Shown one piece after another: positions 1-11,259 of a stretch of DNA of 64,000 bases. The position numbers and the translations under genes were made by a program. The DNA lies in contig VCCP01000003.1 in NCBI GenBank assembly GCA_005765155.1, forward strand, positions 2,604,001-2,668,000, given 5' to 3'. The notes under the pieces were generated by a model. It was not told the DNA's origin. It was given only the letters and a program-made list of their open reading frames with translations, and did no database searches. How positions within the stretch are numbered: the stretch's first letter is position 1; every line of letters starts with the position of its first letter. Origin of the DNA: Zelopaecilomyces penicillatus (Eukaryota > Ascomycota > Sordariomycetes > Hypocreales > Pseudodiploosporaceae).

Positions 1-2150
1 CTTTTATCTTTTTTTAAAATAAATAGAATTAATACTCCTATAAAGCTCTTTAAAAAGTATATTCTATTTAATTTAATATTCTTTTTAAGGTATTATTATA
101 ATTCCTTTAATTCCCTTTATAAAAAAGGATAGATTACCTTATAAGGAGATAATATATCTAATAATAATTTAATTATATAATCTATTTCCTTATATACTAA
201 TAAAATACTAATACTTTTAAATATAAATATATTTAAGAATTCTTATAATTCTAAAAATAAATCTATAATATCTTATATATTATTTAATATCTTTTTTTTC
301 TTTAAAAAAATAGATTTATTTAAATATATAATTATAAAAATAATAGTTTTATTTTTATAAGCTTTTATAAATTTATATAATTAAAGGATTTTAATAATAT
401 TTAATTTTATTTAAATTACTATATATTATTATAAATATTTTAATAAATATAATATTTAATTAATATAATTATATTAAATAAAATAAGGCTTTCTTTCTTT
501 TTTAGATTATAATTAATATTAATATATATAATTATAAAATATTTAATAATATCTCTTAAATTAATAATAATTACTAATACTTCCTAAATATTATAGATTT
601 TAATCCTTATCTTATTTATAATTTATAATTTAATTAATATTAAAGATAATTATTTTAATTAGCTTTTCCTTATAAATTCTTTATTTATTAAATTAATTTT
701 AAATCTTATATTAAGATCTATATATATTTTAATATAATTTTATCTTTTAATTATTATAGCTATATAAAAATAAACTATTATTTTAATTTAAACTTATCTA
801 ATTAAAGCTATTAAAGCTATTTTAATTATTATTCTTTTTTTATATTACCCTTAATAGATTTTAATAATTTATTTTATTTTTCTTTTTTATTTAGATATAT
901 ATTTATAAAATAATTATTATCTTTATAAATATAATATATTTTTTTATAAAGCTTTTATCTTATCTTTACTTTTTATAATCTTTTACTAAAAATCCTTAAT
1001 TTTTATTATAAGATAAGTATAAGTAATTATTTTTATAATTTAAAGATATCTATAATTTAATTATATTTTAATTTTTAATTAATTAATTATTTTTTAATTA
1101 TTTTTTTCTTTTATTTTATTAAATAAAAATACTTTTCTATATTTAATTTAAAATACTTATTTAAAATAATTTTATTATTATTTATCTTTCTTTTTTATAT
1201 ATCCTTTACTTAATAGTAGCTTATAAGATATATTAAATTAAAATAATTTATTAATAATATATTATATATTTATAAATTAATCTATATTATTAAAAAAAGT
1301 TTTAAAAAGAAGAATATTATTTATTATATAGGATTTAATTTAAGATAAGGTTTATAATATAATATAGTATTATATAGCTTATTTAAAGTATTTTTAAATC
1401 CTTATTTTAATTTATAAAATTTATAATAGAATTCCTATAAATAATTCTTTTATTTTAATAATAAAATATCTATTTATTTTAAAAAATAATCCTAATTTAA
1501 TATTATATTAATAAGTTATTAATCTAGATTTATTAACTAGATTATTTATTAATTTTCTATTAATTATCTATTTAATTAATTAATAATTAAAAGAATCTTA
1601 TTTTTATTATTTTTATAGATCTTTAACTTTCTCTTAAAAGCTTTTTTTAAATTAATTAATTAAATAGCTTTATTTTTTAAAGTTCTTTAAAAAACTAATT
1701 TAATAAATATTTTAATTTTTATAAAATTATTAATATCTTTTTATATAGATATTATAAATATTTATAAAGTATTATTACCCTATAATAATATTTATTATTC
1801 TATAAATTATTATTATATATAAGCTAATTATTCTTAGGCTTATATAAGCTTATTAATTATATTAAATTAATTCCTTATCTTTATTAATTTATTTTTAAAA
1901 CTTAAATAATTTAATTACTTTTTAATAAACTTAAAAATAAGTATTATATATTTTTTTATAATTAAAATTATTCTTAGCCTTTATAATTAAATTATCTTAT
2001 TTATAGGCTCTAATAAGATATTTTTAAATAGATTTAATAATAATTTTTATCCTTATTTTATATTTCTTTTTAAAATTATTATAAATCCTAGATATTTATA
2101 AAAAGAAATATAAGAATTTTAAAAAGATTTTAATTTAGGATTTATAATAA
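1..2150 (-). mobile_element. Decayed Ty3/gypsy relic, cut by the window edge
   Basis: The stretch around 190-470 aligns by eye with 44,240-44,500 and 30,380-30,640. Those two stretches lie just upstream (in element orientation) of the reverse transcriptase of two minus-strand gypsy elements described below. The shared features include the order of the 'ttataaatttatataatta' segment and its flanks. The RT itself would lie to the left of base 1. By spacing, a 5' LTR would be expected near 2130-2320, but I could not delimit one. The family assignment rests on this similarity only. Confidence 0.5.
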
Positions 2151-2800
2151 ATAAATAGAAATTAATAATTTTAATAATTATATTAATATTAAAGCTTATA
2201 TTTACTTTTATATATTCCAGGTAAATAGCTTATAATATTATAGATAAAGATTATAATTCTATATTATATATTATATTTTATAATAGTATTATATATATTT
2301 AAAATAAAAAACTTTTTAAATACTTAAATAATAATTATTATAATTATTAAAATATATATTAAAGGATTTTAAAATAAGTTTAATATTTATAAAAAGATTA
2401 ATATAAATAAGAATATAATATATATATTTTATAAGATTTAAATTATTTTTTAATACTTTTATAATCTTATAATTAAATTAATTATATTTAAGTTAATTTA
2501 TAAATATTTATTAATATTAAATTAAATAAATATTATTATAGATTTAAAATTAAAATAATTTAATATATATTATATTTAATATAAAAGAAATTTTAATTAA
2601 TAATTAATAGAAAAATCTTTTTAAAATTAATCTTAAAGAAATTAAAAAAATATTTATAATAAAAAGCTTTAAAAGCTATAAATATCTTTTAATTTTTAAT
2701 TAAATATTTTTCTTTAAAAAAATATATAATTTTTTTAATTTATTTTAAATATATATTTAATAAAATAATAATATTTAATAAAATAAATAAAATTATAATA

Positions 2801-2895
2801 AAAAAATAAAAATATTATAATAAAAATAAAAATATTATAATAAAAATAAAAATATTATAATTAAAATAAAAATATTATAATAAAAATTAAAATAT
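2801..2895. repeat. 20-bp minisatellite, about 4.5 copies
   Basis: A 20-bp unit, taaaaataaaaatattataa, is repeated head to tail with one or two substitutions per copy. Confidence 0.85.
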
Positions 2896-3064
2896 ATTAT
2901 ATAAATTATAATAATAATAATAATAATATTATAAAAATTATTAATAAAAATTATTATTATTAATCTTATATTATATTAATTTATTCTTCTAAATTAAAAT
3001 ATAAAAATAATAAATAAACTTTTATTATTTTATAAATAAATAAAAAGAAATAATCTTTTTATTA

Positions 3065-3165
3065 TATTAATATATTCTTTTATATTAATATATTCTTTTA
3101 TATTAATATATTCTTTTATATTAATATATTCTTTTATATTAATATATTCTTTTATATTAATATTA
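3065..3165. repeat. 18-bp minisatellite, about 5.5 copies
   Basis: The unit tattaatatattctttta is repeated without change head to tail. Near-perfect identity in a RIP-mutated block suggests the array expanded after mutation of the surroundings. Confidence 0.9.
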
Positions 3166-3557
3166 TATTAATTTTTATTTTTTATATATAATAAATATTA
3201 TATTTATATTTAATAAATTAAAATTATATTACCTTTAATAATATAAAATATATTATTTAAAGAATAAAATATTAATAATTAATATATATCTTTAAAACTA
3301 TTAGGAAAATATAATTTAATTAATTATTTATATATTAATATTAAGGTTTATATTATAAATTATTATTATAATAATAAATAATTTATATTTAAATATTAAT
3401 ATATATTATTTAATAATTATATTTATACTTTCTTTTCTATTAATAAAATATAATTTAATAATAATAATAATTAATCTTATATAATCTTATATAATCTTAT
3501 ATAAATTTTTAGATTTTATATAATTTAATTTTATAAATATATAATATTTAAATCCTT

Positions 3558-3560
<3 letters not shown>

Positions 3561-3592
<32 letters not shown>
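3561..3592. repeat. (TA)n microsatellite
   Basis: About 16 uninterrupted TA dinucleotides. Confidence 0.9.
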
Positions 3593-3597
<5 letters not shown>

Positions 3598-4035
3598 AAA
3601 TTAATCTTTTTATTTAAATTAATATAAAAATTAAGGTTATATAAATTAATACAATTTATATTTTTAAACCTTTAAATATATAATCTTTATTTTAAATTTT
3701 TTAAATTAATAACTTTTTAAATTTTTAAATCTATATTCTATATTCTATATATTTTAAATATATTAAGCTATATAAATTATATTATAAAATTAATATTTAT
3801 AATTTTATTTATTTTAATAAATAAAAAGAATTTATAAATTCTTTTATTTTTATTATATCAAGTCTTATAATTGCTTATATAGCTAATTTTTATAAAATAG
3901 CTTTATATATCTTTTATTCATTATTATTTTTCTTTTATTTTATCTGTATATTTTAAAGTATCTTATATATCTTTATTCGCTGATTCCACAAATTTAATCC
4001 TATCGCCATCGACTTATCGAAAGCTGTCCTACACC

Positions 4036-6097
4036 ATGAATAACATACCGCTTCACATCAACAAAACGAATGGCCCTCTAGCGTCAAAAGCTTCTTCTAT
4101 TCTGTCTACATCGTACTCTGATGCAGAATTCCGCGACGCCCTTTTTCTACTAGAAGAACAAGGCATTGATAATAACCCAATTACAAGGCGCCAGATTCGT
4201 TTGAATCTCGTGAAAGAGGTTGTTGATTGTAATGGCAAAATCATTGACGAATTCGGAAAAATTGCTGAGGTTCACCCTATTCATCCGAGATCAAATACAA
4301 TGCAAACTAACGGGGATGTATCAGCAACTGCGTCATGTCAAGGTTATAGTTGGAAAATTGAATGTGGAATATGAAAGAACCAAGAACCTAGTAGCTGCTG
4401 CCCATGCACAGACGTTGCCTGTGCTATCTGAAACAGTGCATATTTTAGAGGAGAAGGAACGAATAGAGACAAGACAAGCGGTATTGACTTCCTTCAAGAG
4501 CCGTTTTATCATGTCAGAAGATGAAATAGCATTCTTAACTTCTACAGCCGAACCTATCGATGACCAATTCTTTCATTCTCTAGCAACAGCGAAGCAAATT
4601 AATCATGACTGTCAGCTTCTGCTTGGCTTCGAGAAACAAAACTTGGGACTAGAGTTAATGGATCAAACCTCACGCAACATCAACTTCGCGTTTCAGAAAC
4701 TGTACAAGTGGGTCCAGCGGGAACTCAAATCTCTCGATCTGGAGAATCCCCAACTCAGTTCCTCGATACGACGAGCACTGCGGATTCTGGCAGAACGACC
4801 GTCACTATTCCAGAACTGTCTGGAATTTTTCGCTGTTGCTCGTGAGCGGAATTTGTCAGAATCTTTCCTCTCTGCTCTTACTGGAAATGTATCGCATGGG
4901 CCAGAAGATCCAACCATTAAGCCAATTGATTTGACAGCCCACGATCCCATTCGTTACGCTGGAGACATGTTGGCTTGGGTTCATTCTGCCGCAGTTAGCG
5001 AACGTGAGGCACTGGAGGGTATGTTTGTTGCGGAAGGCGAAGAACTGAGTCGGGGATTGAAGGCGGGCCGACAAGCTGAGATGTGGCAGCTTGTGGACGA
5101 GGAGGACCAAGAAGCTGCTGATTTCGATGCCTCCAAAGCTCTACATAATCTTATTGACCAAGATCTGTCCGGTGTAGCCAGGGTACTGCGTCAAAGAATC
5201 GAACAGGTGATTCAAGCCAATGAGGACGTTATCTCAGCATATAAGCTTACCGCACTTATCAACTTCTACCACGTCACATTTCGAAAACTACTCGGGGTGC
5301 ATTCAAATCTGCTTGAATGTGTGGTGACATTAGAAAGCGAAGCCTTGCGCCAATTTCGGGCTCTAATCAGAGATCATATTGCTACTCTGCAGGCAGAATT
5401 TCATCGGACTCCCCAGGACATCGGACCACCAGCATTTCTCCAAACGTCGTTTCAGCAATTAGGTGTCATTTTACGGACGTATGAATCATCACTCTCAACA
5501 TCACAAGAGCGAGAATTCGAGTTCGAAACAGTGCTTACGGAGGCATTTGAACCTTATATGGCTGCATGTGAGAGTATTGCAAGGTCTATGGAGGCACCCG
5601 AAGACACCATTTTCCTGATAAACTGCAAACTTTCTGCAATCAAGTGCCTTGAGTTGTTCGAATCTACAAGGCTGAGAGCGAGAGAACTTGTCAACGCCAT
5701 CAGTCAGGTGACACCGAAGCTGGTGAACAGTCAGCACGCCTTCTTTCGCCAAAAGTCTGGCTTAGTAGAGCTTTTGGCACAAGCAGAGAATGGTGCGTTT
5801 ATGCAGAATGGAGTGGAGAGTATAGATGAGAAAGCTCTTTCGCTTGCCAGTCGGGAATTAGACGGGTTCCTCCCTTCAGCCCTACTTGATGCTATGGATA
5901 GACTAGGGGATTTGCAGGATGCCAACCTTGCGCGTGAGATTACAGAAGAAGCCTCAAACAGATTCTGTGCTGATTTTGAACTGTTGGAGCAGACACTTGA
6001 TAAAATAGACGGGTCAACTGGGAAGATACGTGTGTCTGATAATGTGCGATTACTTTTCCCAAGGACGGTAGCCGAAGTAAGGGTTCTTCTTTCCTGA
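4036..6097 (+). CDS. COG6: Conserved oligomeric Golgi complex subunit 6
   Basis: COG6 is a lobe-B subunit of the conserved oligomeric Golgi tether. It acts on the cytosolic face of Golgi membranes in retrograde vesicle docking and keeps glycosyltransferases in place. Model: exons 4036-4269 and 4325-6097 (55-bp intron, donor GTTCAC, branch-like CTAAC at about 4304-4310, acceptor TCAG), giving 668 residues. The splice joins ...EFGKIAE to QLRHVKV and restores the conserved N-terminal helical region. Staying unspliced hits a stop at 4374. The remainder reads as typical fungal COG6, with recognisable blocks such as LTSTAEPIDDQFF, SSIRRALRILAERPSLFQNCLEFF, EALRQFRALIRDHIA and a C-terminal LFPRTVAEVRVLLS. 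The length fits the fungal family. The gene is alone in a small island between two RIP-mutated blocks, yet its coding sequence has normal composition and no stops. Confidence 0.95.
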
Positions 6098-6488
6098 TTT
6101 CAATGGAGTATTACTATTCCTAACATACAATCGAACCCCTGTTTTATTTTATATCGCTACCTCTTCAGAGGTTAGTAGCCAATTATAGCATTCAAAATCA
6201 GCCATGGCACGGATTAACAGTACACTGAGATACTTTTACAGTAGTGAATTATAAGGTTAATTCAGATTCAGGTATTACTATATTATCCTAATCGAGGATA
6301 CACTTAAAGAAAATTATAAACTAATAGCTTTATTAAAGTTAAAAGAATTATATATTTAATAAAATCTATTTTTAAAAGAATTTAGTTAAATAATATCTTT
6401 TTAAAACTAATTAAATAAGTATAATATATAAAGTAATATTATTCTATATAATAAAAGAAGTTTTCTTATATAAAAAATTATTATAAGC
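6098..6488. other. COG6 3' flank grading into A+T-rich DNA
   Basis: About 190 bp of ordinary composition follow the COG6 stop and should contain its 3' UTR. From about 6290 the sequence becomes almost pure A/T. I see no gene here. Confidence 0.7.
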
Positions 6489-6583
<95 letters not shown>

Positions 6584-7485
6584 TATTATATATTAATTTT
6601 TTTATTATAATTTTTTTAAATATTTTAATTTATTATATTGATAATATTAATATTTTAAAAAATATTAAATAAAAACTTAAATAAACTTTAATATTAATTT
6701 ATATTTTGATATAATATAAATAAAAAATTTTATATTTATATTAATTTAAAAGATATTAATTTAATTTAATTACTTTATATATTATATAAATTAATATTTA
6801 AATTAAAAGATAATAAATAAATAATTATTTTTTAATAAAAATCTATAAGTTTTTATTATTAAATTATTAATATAAAGAAAAATATAATTTAATAAAAATT
6901 AATTAAAATTTTAAATATTTAAAATATAAAAAACAAAATTATAAAAAGGAAATTCTTATTTTAATAATTTAATCTTTTATAATATATTAAATTATTTAAA
7001 TATTTTATATTTTATAATAAATCTTATAATTAATTTAGTATAAAAATATTTATAAAAAATTAATAATCTTAAAATTATATTAATAATATTAAAGCTTATT
7101 TTATATTTTAAGATATTTTAAATAAATCCTTTATAAAACTATAAATAATTATTATATATATATTATTTATAATAATAATATATTTAATTATTATATAATA
7201 ATAAATTTAATTATAGAATTATGATAAATAGAATTGTTTTATAATATTATATTTATCTTAATATATAAATATTAAAAGATCTTATAAAGATATTTTAATA
7301 ATAATTTATAATAATTAATTATATAAAAATATATTTAATTAAAAAATTTTTTTATATAAATTTAAAATTTAAATTATATATATTTCTCTTTAAAATATTT
7401 TTTAATTATTTAAAATAATTAGATTATAACTATATAATTAATAGTAATAAATAATAATATTATTATTAAGACTCTAAGTATATAA
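6290..7485. repeat. A+T-rich RIP-mutated block
   Basis: This 1.2-kb block has the same dinucleotide bias as the other blocks (CA/TG depletion). It contains a long (AAT)n tract, and the rest is unidentifiable. No frame survives. It separates COG6 from the next island. Confidence 0.85.
6489..6583. repeat. (TAA)n microsatellite, about 32 units
   Basis: Uninterrupted trinucleotide tract of about 95 bp. LINE 3' tails elsewhere in this window end in the same (TAA)n sequence, so this may mark the end of a plus-strand LINE relic. The sequence before it does not clearly match the LINE described below. Confidence 0.9.
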
Positions 7486-8315
7486 AACTAATTGGATTTA
7501 AAGTGCCTGAGCTGTTGTTAGTGTGCGCGCGAGTGTAATGAAAGCTAGAAAAGTGGGACATGGTAGGAGTCTTAGCTAACTTGCCAACTCGTCTCCGCCA
7601 TGAATAGTTTGGTTAGGCATTTTGGGTATCACCGCGTCTGCTGCTGACATTATGCAAGCTGCCTTGCAGTTTGTCGTGGCATAGTTCTAAATTTGCTGCA
7701 CTTGTAATTTGATTGGTAAGTACCGGCTAGCTAGTTGTATTGGCTGGTCCAATTGCAGATCCACTCTTTTTCCAGTGCCTTTTCAGGCAGATGAGAAAGG
7801 CACATAAAAAATACTCGATGAATGTAGGTATTGTACCGTCCCCATCTATTCCACAATCTATCCGCTATACATATGCCTTGAGCATTGTCAAGGCCACAGC
7901 TGCCAGAGAAACCTGAAAATAAGTTGGGATCCAGCTTATGCCAACGTCATATATAAGATTTAAATGCAAACTGAGTTGATGGATAGGGCATATGTTGTGG
8001 CCTTAGGGGGTATTTGAATGCCCGACAAACTGGTTGATCAAGAGAAACTCGCCATTTGAATGTCCACGTGTGTGTGCATACATCAGACCTACATTGGCCT
8101 ACCTACCTACTTCATGCACTTGCGTTGCCACATTGCAAGCTCCAATTGCCAAGTAAGCGGGTGGTCTAAGCTCTCCCTCTCCCTTGACGGTAAATGTCGA
8201 CATTCACTGTGTTTTAACCCGCCTTCTAGCATTGCCCTGCATTTCGCGGCGTCATCCTACAAGGAGTGTATTCTTCATAATCTTTTTGATAAACAAAATA
8301 CTTTTACCAACAGTC
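7486..8315. other. Intergenic region upstream of the VOC-like gene
   Basis: Ordinary-composition sequence with no convincing gene. It should contain the promoter and 5' UTR of the gene starting at 8316. Open frames starting at 8060 and 8184 run into that gene but lack protein character before the ATG at 8316. Confidence 0.6.
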
Positions 8316-10484
8316 ATGGTTATTCCATATCTAGAGGTTTCCCATTTGGCTTCATCCTCTTCTTTCTTTGCAGCCGTGCTCCAGCCTCTTGGGCTACGTT
8401 ATCTCGACACCCAAGCTTTGCATGGCTCATACATCTCCGTGGTTTTCGGAGCAAATGACGTCCCCGTGTTGCAAATTCGGCAGTCAACCTCTCCTCGCTT
8501 ATCGTCCTTGGTTCTTTCCGCTCCATCACGTCCGGCTGTTACAGGTTTTCGAACTTCAGTACTCAGAGCCAACCCAGCACTAACACAGAGTGATGGTGCT
8601 TACTACAGGGCTACATCAAGCACAACTGCTCGAGCGGCGGCTTTTGATTTAGATGGAAACACCATTGAGGTTATATATTCAGATCCTCTAACACACCGGA
8701 GCTCCGAACAGCGTGGCGGGTCGACAAACTACATATCACAGCCTACCACCAGTCGCATTTTGGAGTGGAATCACAATGCTTTCGCTACCCCTCTTCTCAA
8801 CTCTCGTCCACATATGGAGGCTCAAGGCTCAAAGTTTATTCAAGCCCCCCCCAGCCCTCACGCCCACTCGTACATTGAGCCATATTATACAACGTTGAAA
8901 AATACCAACCATGAGCACTATGCGCCAGAAGCCCCAGAAGCCCCAGAAGCCCCAGAAGTCCCAGTGTCTGTCTCGCCCAGGCAAAGTACAAATTCTGGTG
9001 GCTTCAGTGCGACTACCATGGTTGGGGCTCTATTTGGCGCCGCTGCTGGGGTAGCTTTGACCTATGGTTTGGTGTCTAGAGAAAAAGAAAAACTGCGGAT
9101 ACCTCGTCATGAATCCGGCCCTATTCCGGCCCTCCCACGCCGTGCGACCTTCCCGGAGCGACCTTCCCAATACCGTTGGGATCAACATAGAGATCCAAAC
9201 ACGCCAATCGACGGTTGGGTCTCTCCAAAAGATGGGTATGAGAACGATGGTGAAAAGGAATACACGCTACCTGCAAAATACTTGATTCACAATAGCAATC
9301 ATATCAGTCCCGGTGACGTGCCTTACGGCTCGGTTGAGGATACCCCACCTTTGATTTGCGCCCGAGCCACAGATGGTGGATTTGACACACGAGGCAAGCG
9401 CTCATCAAATCGCACACAAGCCATTGAACATGACTACGGCACGCAAAGCAGGCACTCTTCAAGCCGTACACAGGCTCTGGAGCCTAGCTTTGACACGCGA
9501 AGTAGACGCTCTTCCAGGTGTATTGGTGGCCATTCTAGTTCTAGAAGAAGCCGAAGCGAAGCTACCACGTCTCGAGCGTCGGTCCCAAAAGTCCATGATA
9601 TTCGAAAAAGCGATGCATCATCCAAATACAGTAGAGCAGACAAAGACAAAGACACTTTAACTGCAATGGATATTAGCGGGCGGGATTATTCACCAGCTTA
9701 TCAGACTGGTGCTGCCAGAACTTCAGCATCCTGGGCAAGGGACGGGAACGACGGTCACAGCTACACATCTCGACGTAGAAGTACAGTCCCCAGTCCTGTT
9801 CCATTAATGAAAACGGATGTTGACCACCAGGGTTACGCTTCCTCTCGTCGCAGTGCTGCGCTTGGAGATCCCGCATGTTGGGTTGGCAGTGGATATAGTC
9901 GTGGGGTGCCCCATGGCAATGACCAGTCTATAACTTCTAATCCTTGGATCAAGAGTGACTACGACCAGCGGACTCGCATATCCTCGCGACACACTAAGTC
10001 CCATCATTCGGCCAACTCCCGATCTCATCAGCCATCATATGATGTGGACCGTGAAACATATATCTCGGCGCGCACTCATCCGTCCTCATCTTGGTCGAAT
10101 TGGCCTGAGGATGAAGAAGTGGCACAAAGCAATATGCGCAGACCTTGCAATGACGTTGCCTCGACAGGTCGCCCGGGTCCGCCAAATTTGGTGGCCAGCA
10201 ACATGTCAGCCTACAAAGTGCCATTGCCGCAGAGCATGGCTACTAGCTACTTATCGTCTTTACCCCCTAGCATAGCCTCCAGCTACATGCGTGCCAGGGA
10301 AGTGCCATTACCTCCAAGTCTTGCTCCAAGTTGTAGGTCAGCCAGAGATGTGGCTCTGCCTCGGAGCGGCGTGGGAAGCAGTCATGCCGATTGGGACGAT
10401 GATTTGGAAAGCATCGTTCCAGGTGATAGTATCAGCAACGTAGGGAGCAAAACCAACAGTCGACGAAACCGAAGGCATCGTTAG
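8316..10484 (+). CDS. VOC (glyoxalase/dioxygenase-like) domain protein with membrane segment and long disordered tail
   Basis: Single exon, 722 residues from the ATG at 8316. This start is preferred over an upstream in-frame ATG at 8184 because the VOC fold begins here with VIPYLEVSHLASSSSFF. Residues 1-130 resemble fungal members of the vicinal-oxygen-chelate superfamily: ...APSRPAVTGF... then AAFDLDGNTIEVIY, with the likely metal-ligand Glu at about 118. The position expected to hold the first metal-binding His appears to be Tyr5, so activity is doubtful. After a PEAPEAPEAPEVP repeat (about 205-218) comes an alanine/glycine-rich hydrophobic stretch (about 235-253, MVGALFGAAAGVALTYGLV) that could be a transmembrane helix. 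The last 450 residues are Ser/Arg/Asp-rich, low complexity and probably disordered. They contain repeated degenerate 'DTRSRRSSR'-like and 'YxxxREVPLPPSLAxSxxSARDV'-like motifs. Substrate and location are unknown. The annotation as VOC is moderately secure; function is not inferred. Confidence 0.72.
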   Translation: MVIPYLEVSHLASSSSFFAAVLQPLGLRYLDTQALHGSYISVVFGANDVPVLQIRQSTSPRLSSLVLSAPSRPAVTGFRTSVLRANPALTQSDGAYYRATSSTTARAAAFDLDGNTIEVIYSDPLTHRSSEQRGGSTNYISQPTTSRILEWNHNAFATPLLNSRPHMEAQGSKFIQAPPSPHAHSYIEPYYTTLKNTNHEHYAPEAPEAPEAPEVPVSVSPRQSTNSGGFSATTMVGALFGAAAGVALTYGLVSREKEKLRIPRHESGPIPALPRRATFPERPSQYRWDQHRDPNTPIDGWVSPKDGYENDGEKEYTLPAKYLIHNSNHISPGDVPYGSVEDTPPLICARATDGGFDTRGKRSSNRTQAIEHDYGTQSRHSSSRTQALEPSFDTRSRRSSRCIGGHSSSRRSRSEATTSRASVPKVHDIRKSDASSKYSRADKDKDTLTAMDISGRDYSPAYQTGAARTSASWARDGNDGHSYTSRRRSTVPSPVPLMKTDVDHQGYASSRRSAALGDPACWVGSGYSRGVPHGNDQSITSNPWIKSDYDQRTRISSRHTKSHHSANSRSHQPSYDVDRETYISARTHPSSSWSNWPEDEEVAQSNMRRPCNDVASTGRPGPPNLVASNMSAYKVPLPQSMATSYLSSLPPSIASSYMRAREVPLPPSLAPSCRSARDVALPRSGVGSSHADWDDDLESIVPGDSISNVGSKTNSRRNRRHR

Positions 10485-11259
10485 AGTTATCTCAATTACA
10501 CCCTAGGATATGTATATGTCTCCTACTGCCCTAGAGAATGGTACTCTTACTGCAAGCATGTGCAATACAAATCTTCCGCAGGTAATAAATGGGAATAAGC
10601 TCAAATGACGGCATAACCTCATACGGAGCCCCGACGCTTAGCCAGCGCGGAAGCGTGTAATATAGTCGGCGAGAGATGATAGTATATGCTCATCTATCGC
10701 TCAACGCCAGCTATCTGGCTGCATTTGCATTGTCTGGTATGCAGTTTTCTGGCTATTTTTCTCAGTAGTTGTACAAGTTACACATCAATCTCAAGGCCTT
10801 GGGTGGCTCGAGTTATTAATTCTGAGCACTCTGAACAGGCATGTAAGATTTACCTTCATAGAAAATACGGCGTGTGTGAAATCCATCAATACGTATGGAA
10901 TGTGCTCCTAATGACTATACCCGGATTCCTAGGGATTGAGTGATTCATTTCGAAGTATTGCACACTGTTTCACCAGGTCACAGATACTCCAGAAAAAGAG
11001 GACCCACTTTGTCCGATTCTCGGCCTTTCTAAAGCTTTAGAAGGTTGAATTATCCCGAAAGACGGCGGATGGCCAGTTTCTGGATAATTGATATAGAACT
11101 CATCTCCACTACATTACCTGTATTTCACGGTATATTATCTTGTGGAATATCACCGCGTATTTTTATTTCAAGACCGTACGAGATTCATTCTTTCCATTTC
11201 AGATCTACATCAAGTTACGCCTATATAGCAACTCAAAATCAAGCGGGCAGTTCTCTATA
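10485..11259. other. Intergenic region
   Basis: No supported gene. It should hold the 3' end of the VOC gene and the promoter/5' UTR of the cystathionine gamma-synthase gene. An 85-codon frame at 10686-10943 has no family resemblance and is not called. Confidence 0.6.

Larger units (their letters stand above)
1..3960. repeat. A+T-rich RIP-mutated block, no intact gene
   Basis: Nearly pure A/T sequence. The few C and G residues occur as CT, CC, AG, GG or AGCT, while CA, TG and CG are almost absent, as expected after repeat-induced point mutation on both strands. No open frame of useful length survives. The first 2.1 kb is recognisable as a retroelement relic (separate entry). The rest holds three short tandem repeats and otherwise nothing I can identify. 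The block ends abruptly about 70 bp before the COG6 start codon. Confidence 0.9.

Noticed and set aside
8930..8962. CCAGAAG-type repeat as a CRISPR-like or regulatory array
   Set aside because: It is an in-frame PEA codon repeat inside the VOC-like gene.
10686..10943. 85-codon open frame with a hydrophobic N-terminus between the VOC and cystathionine gamma-synthase genes
   Set aside because: No family resemblance or splice-supported extension; length is within chance for this composition.
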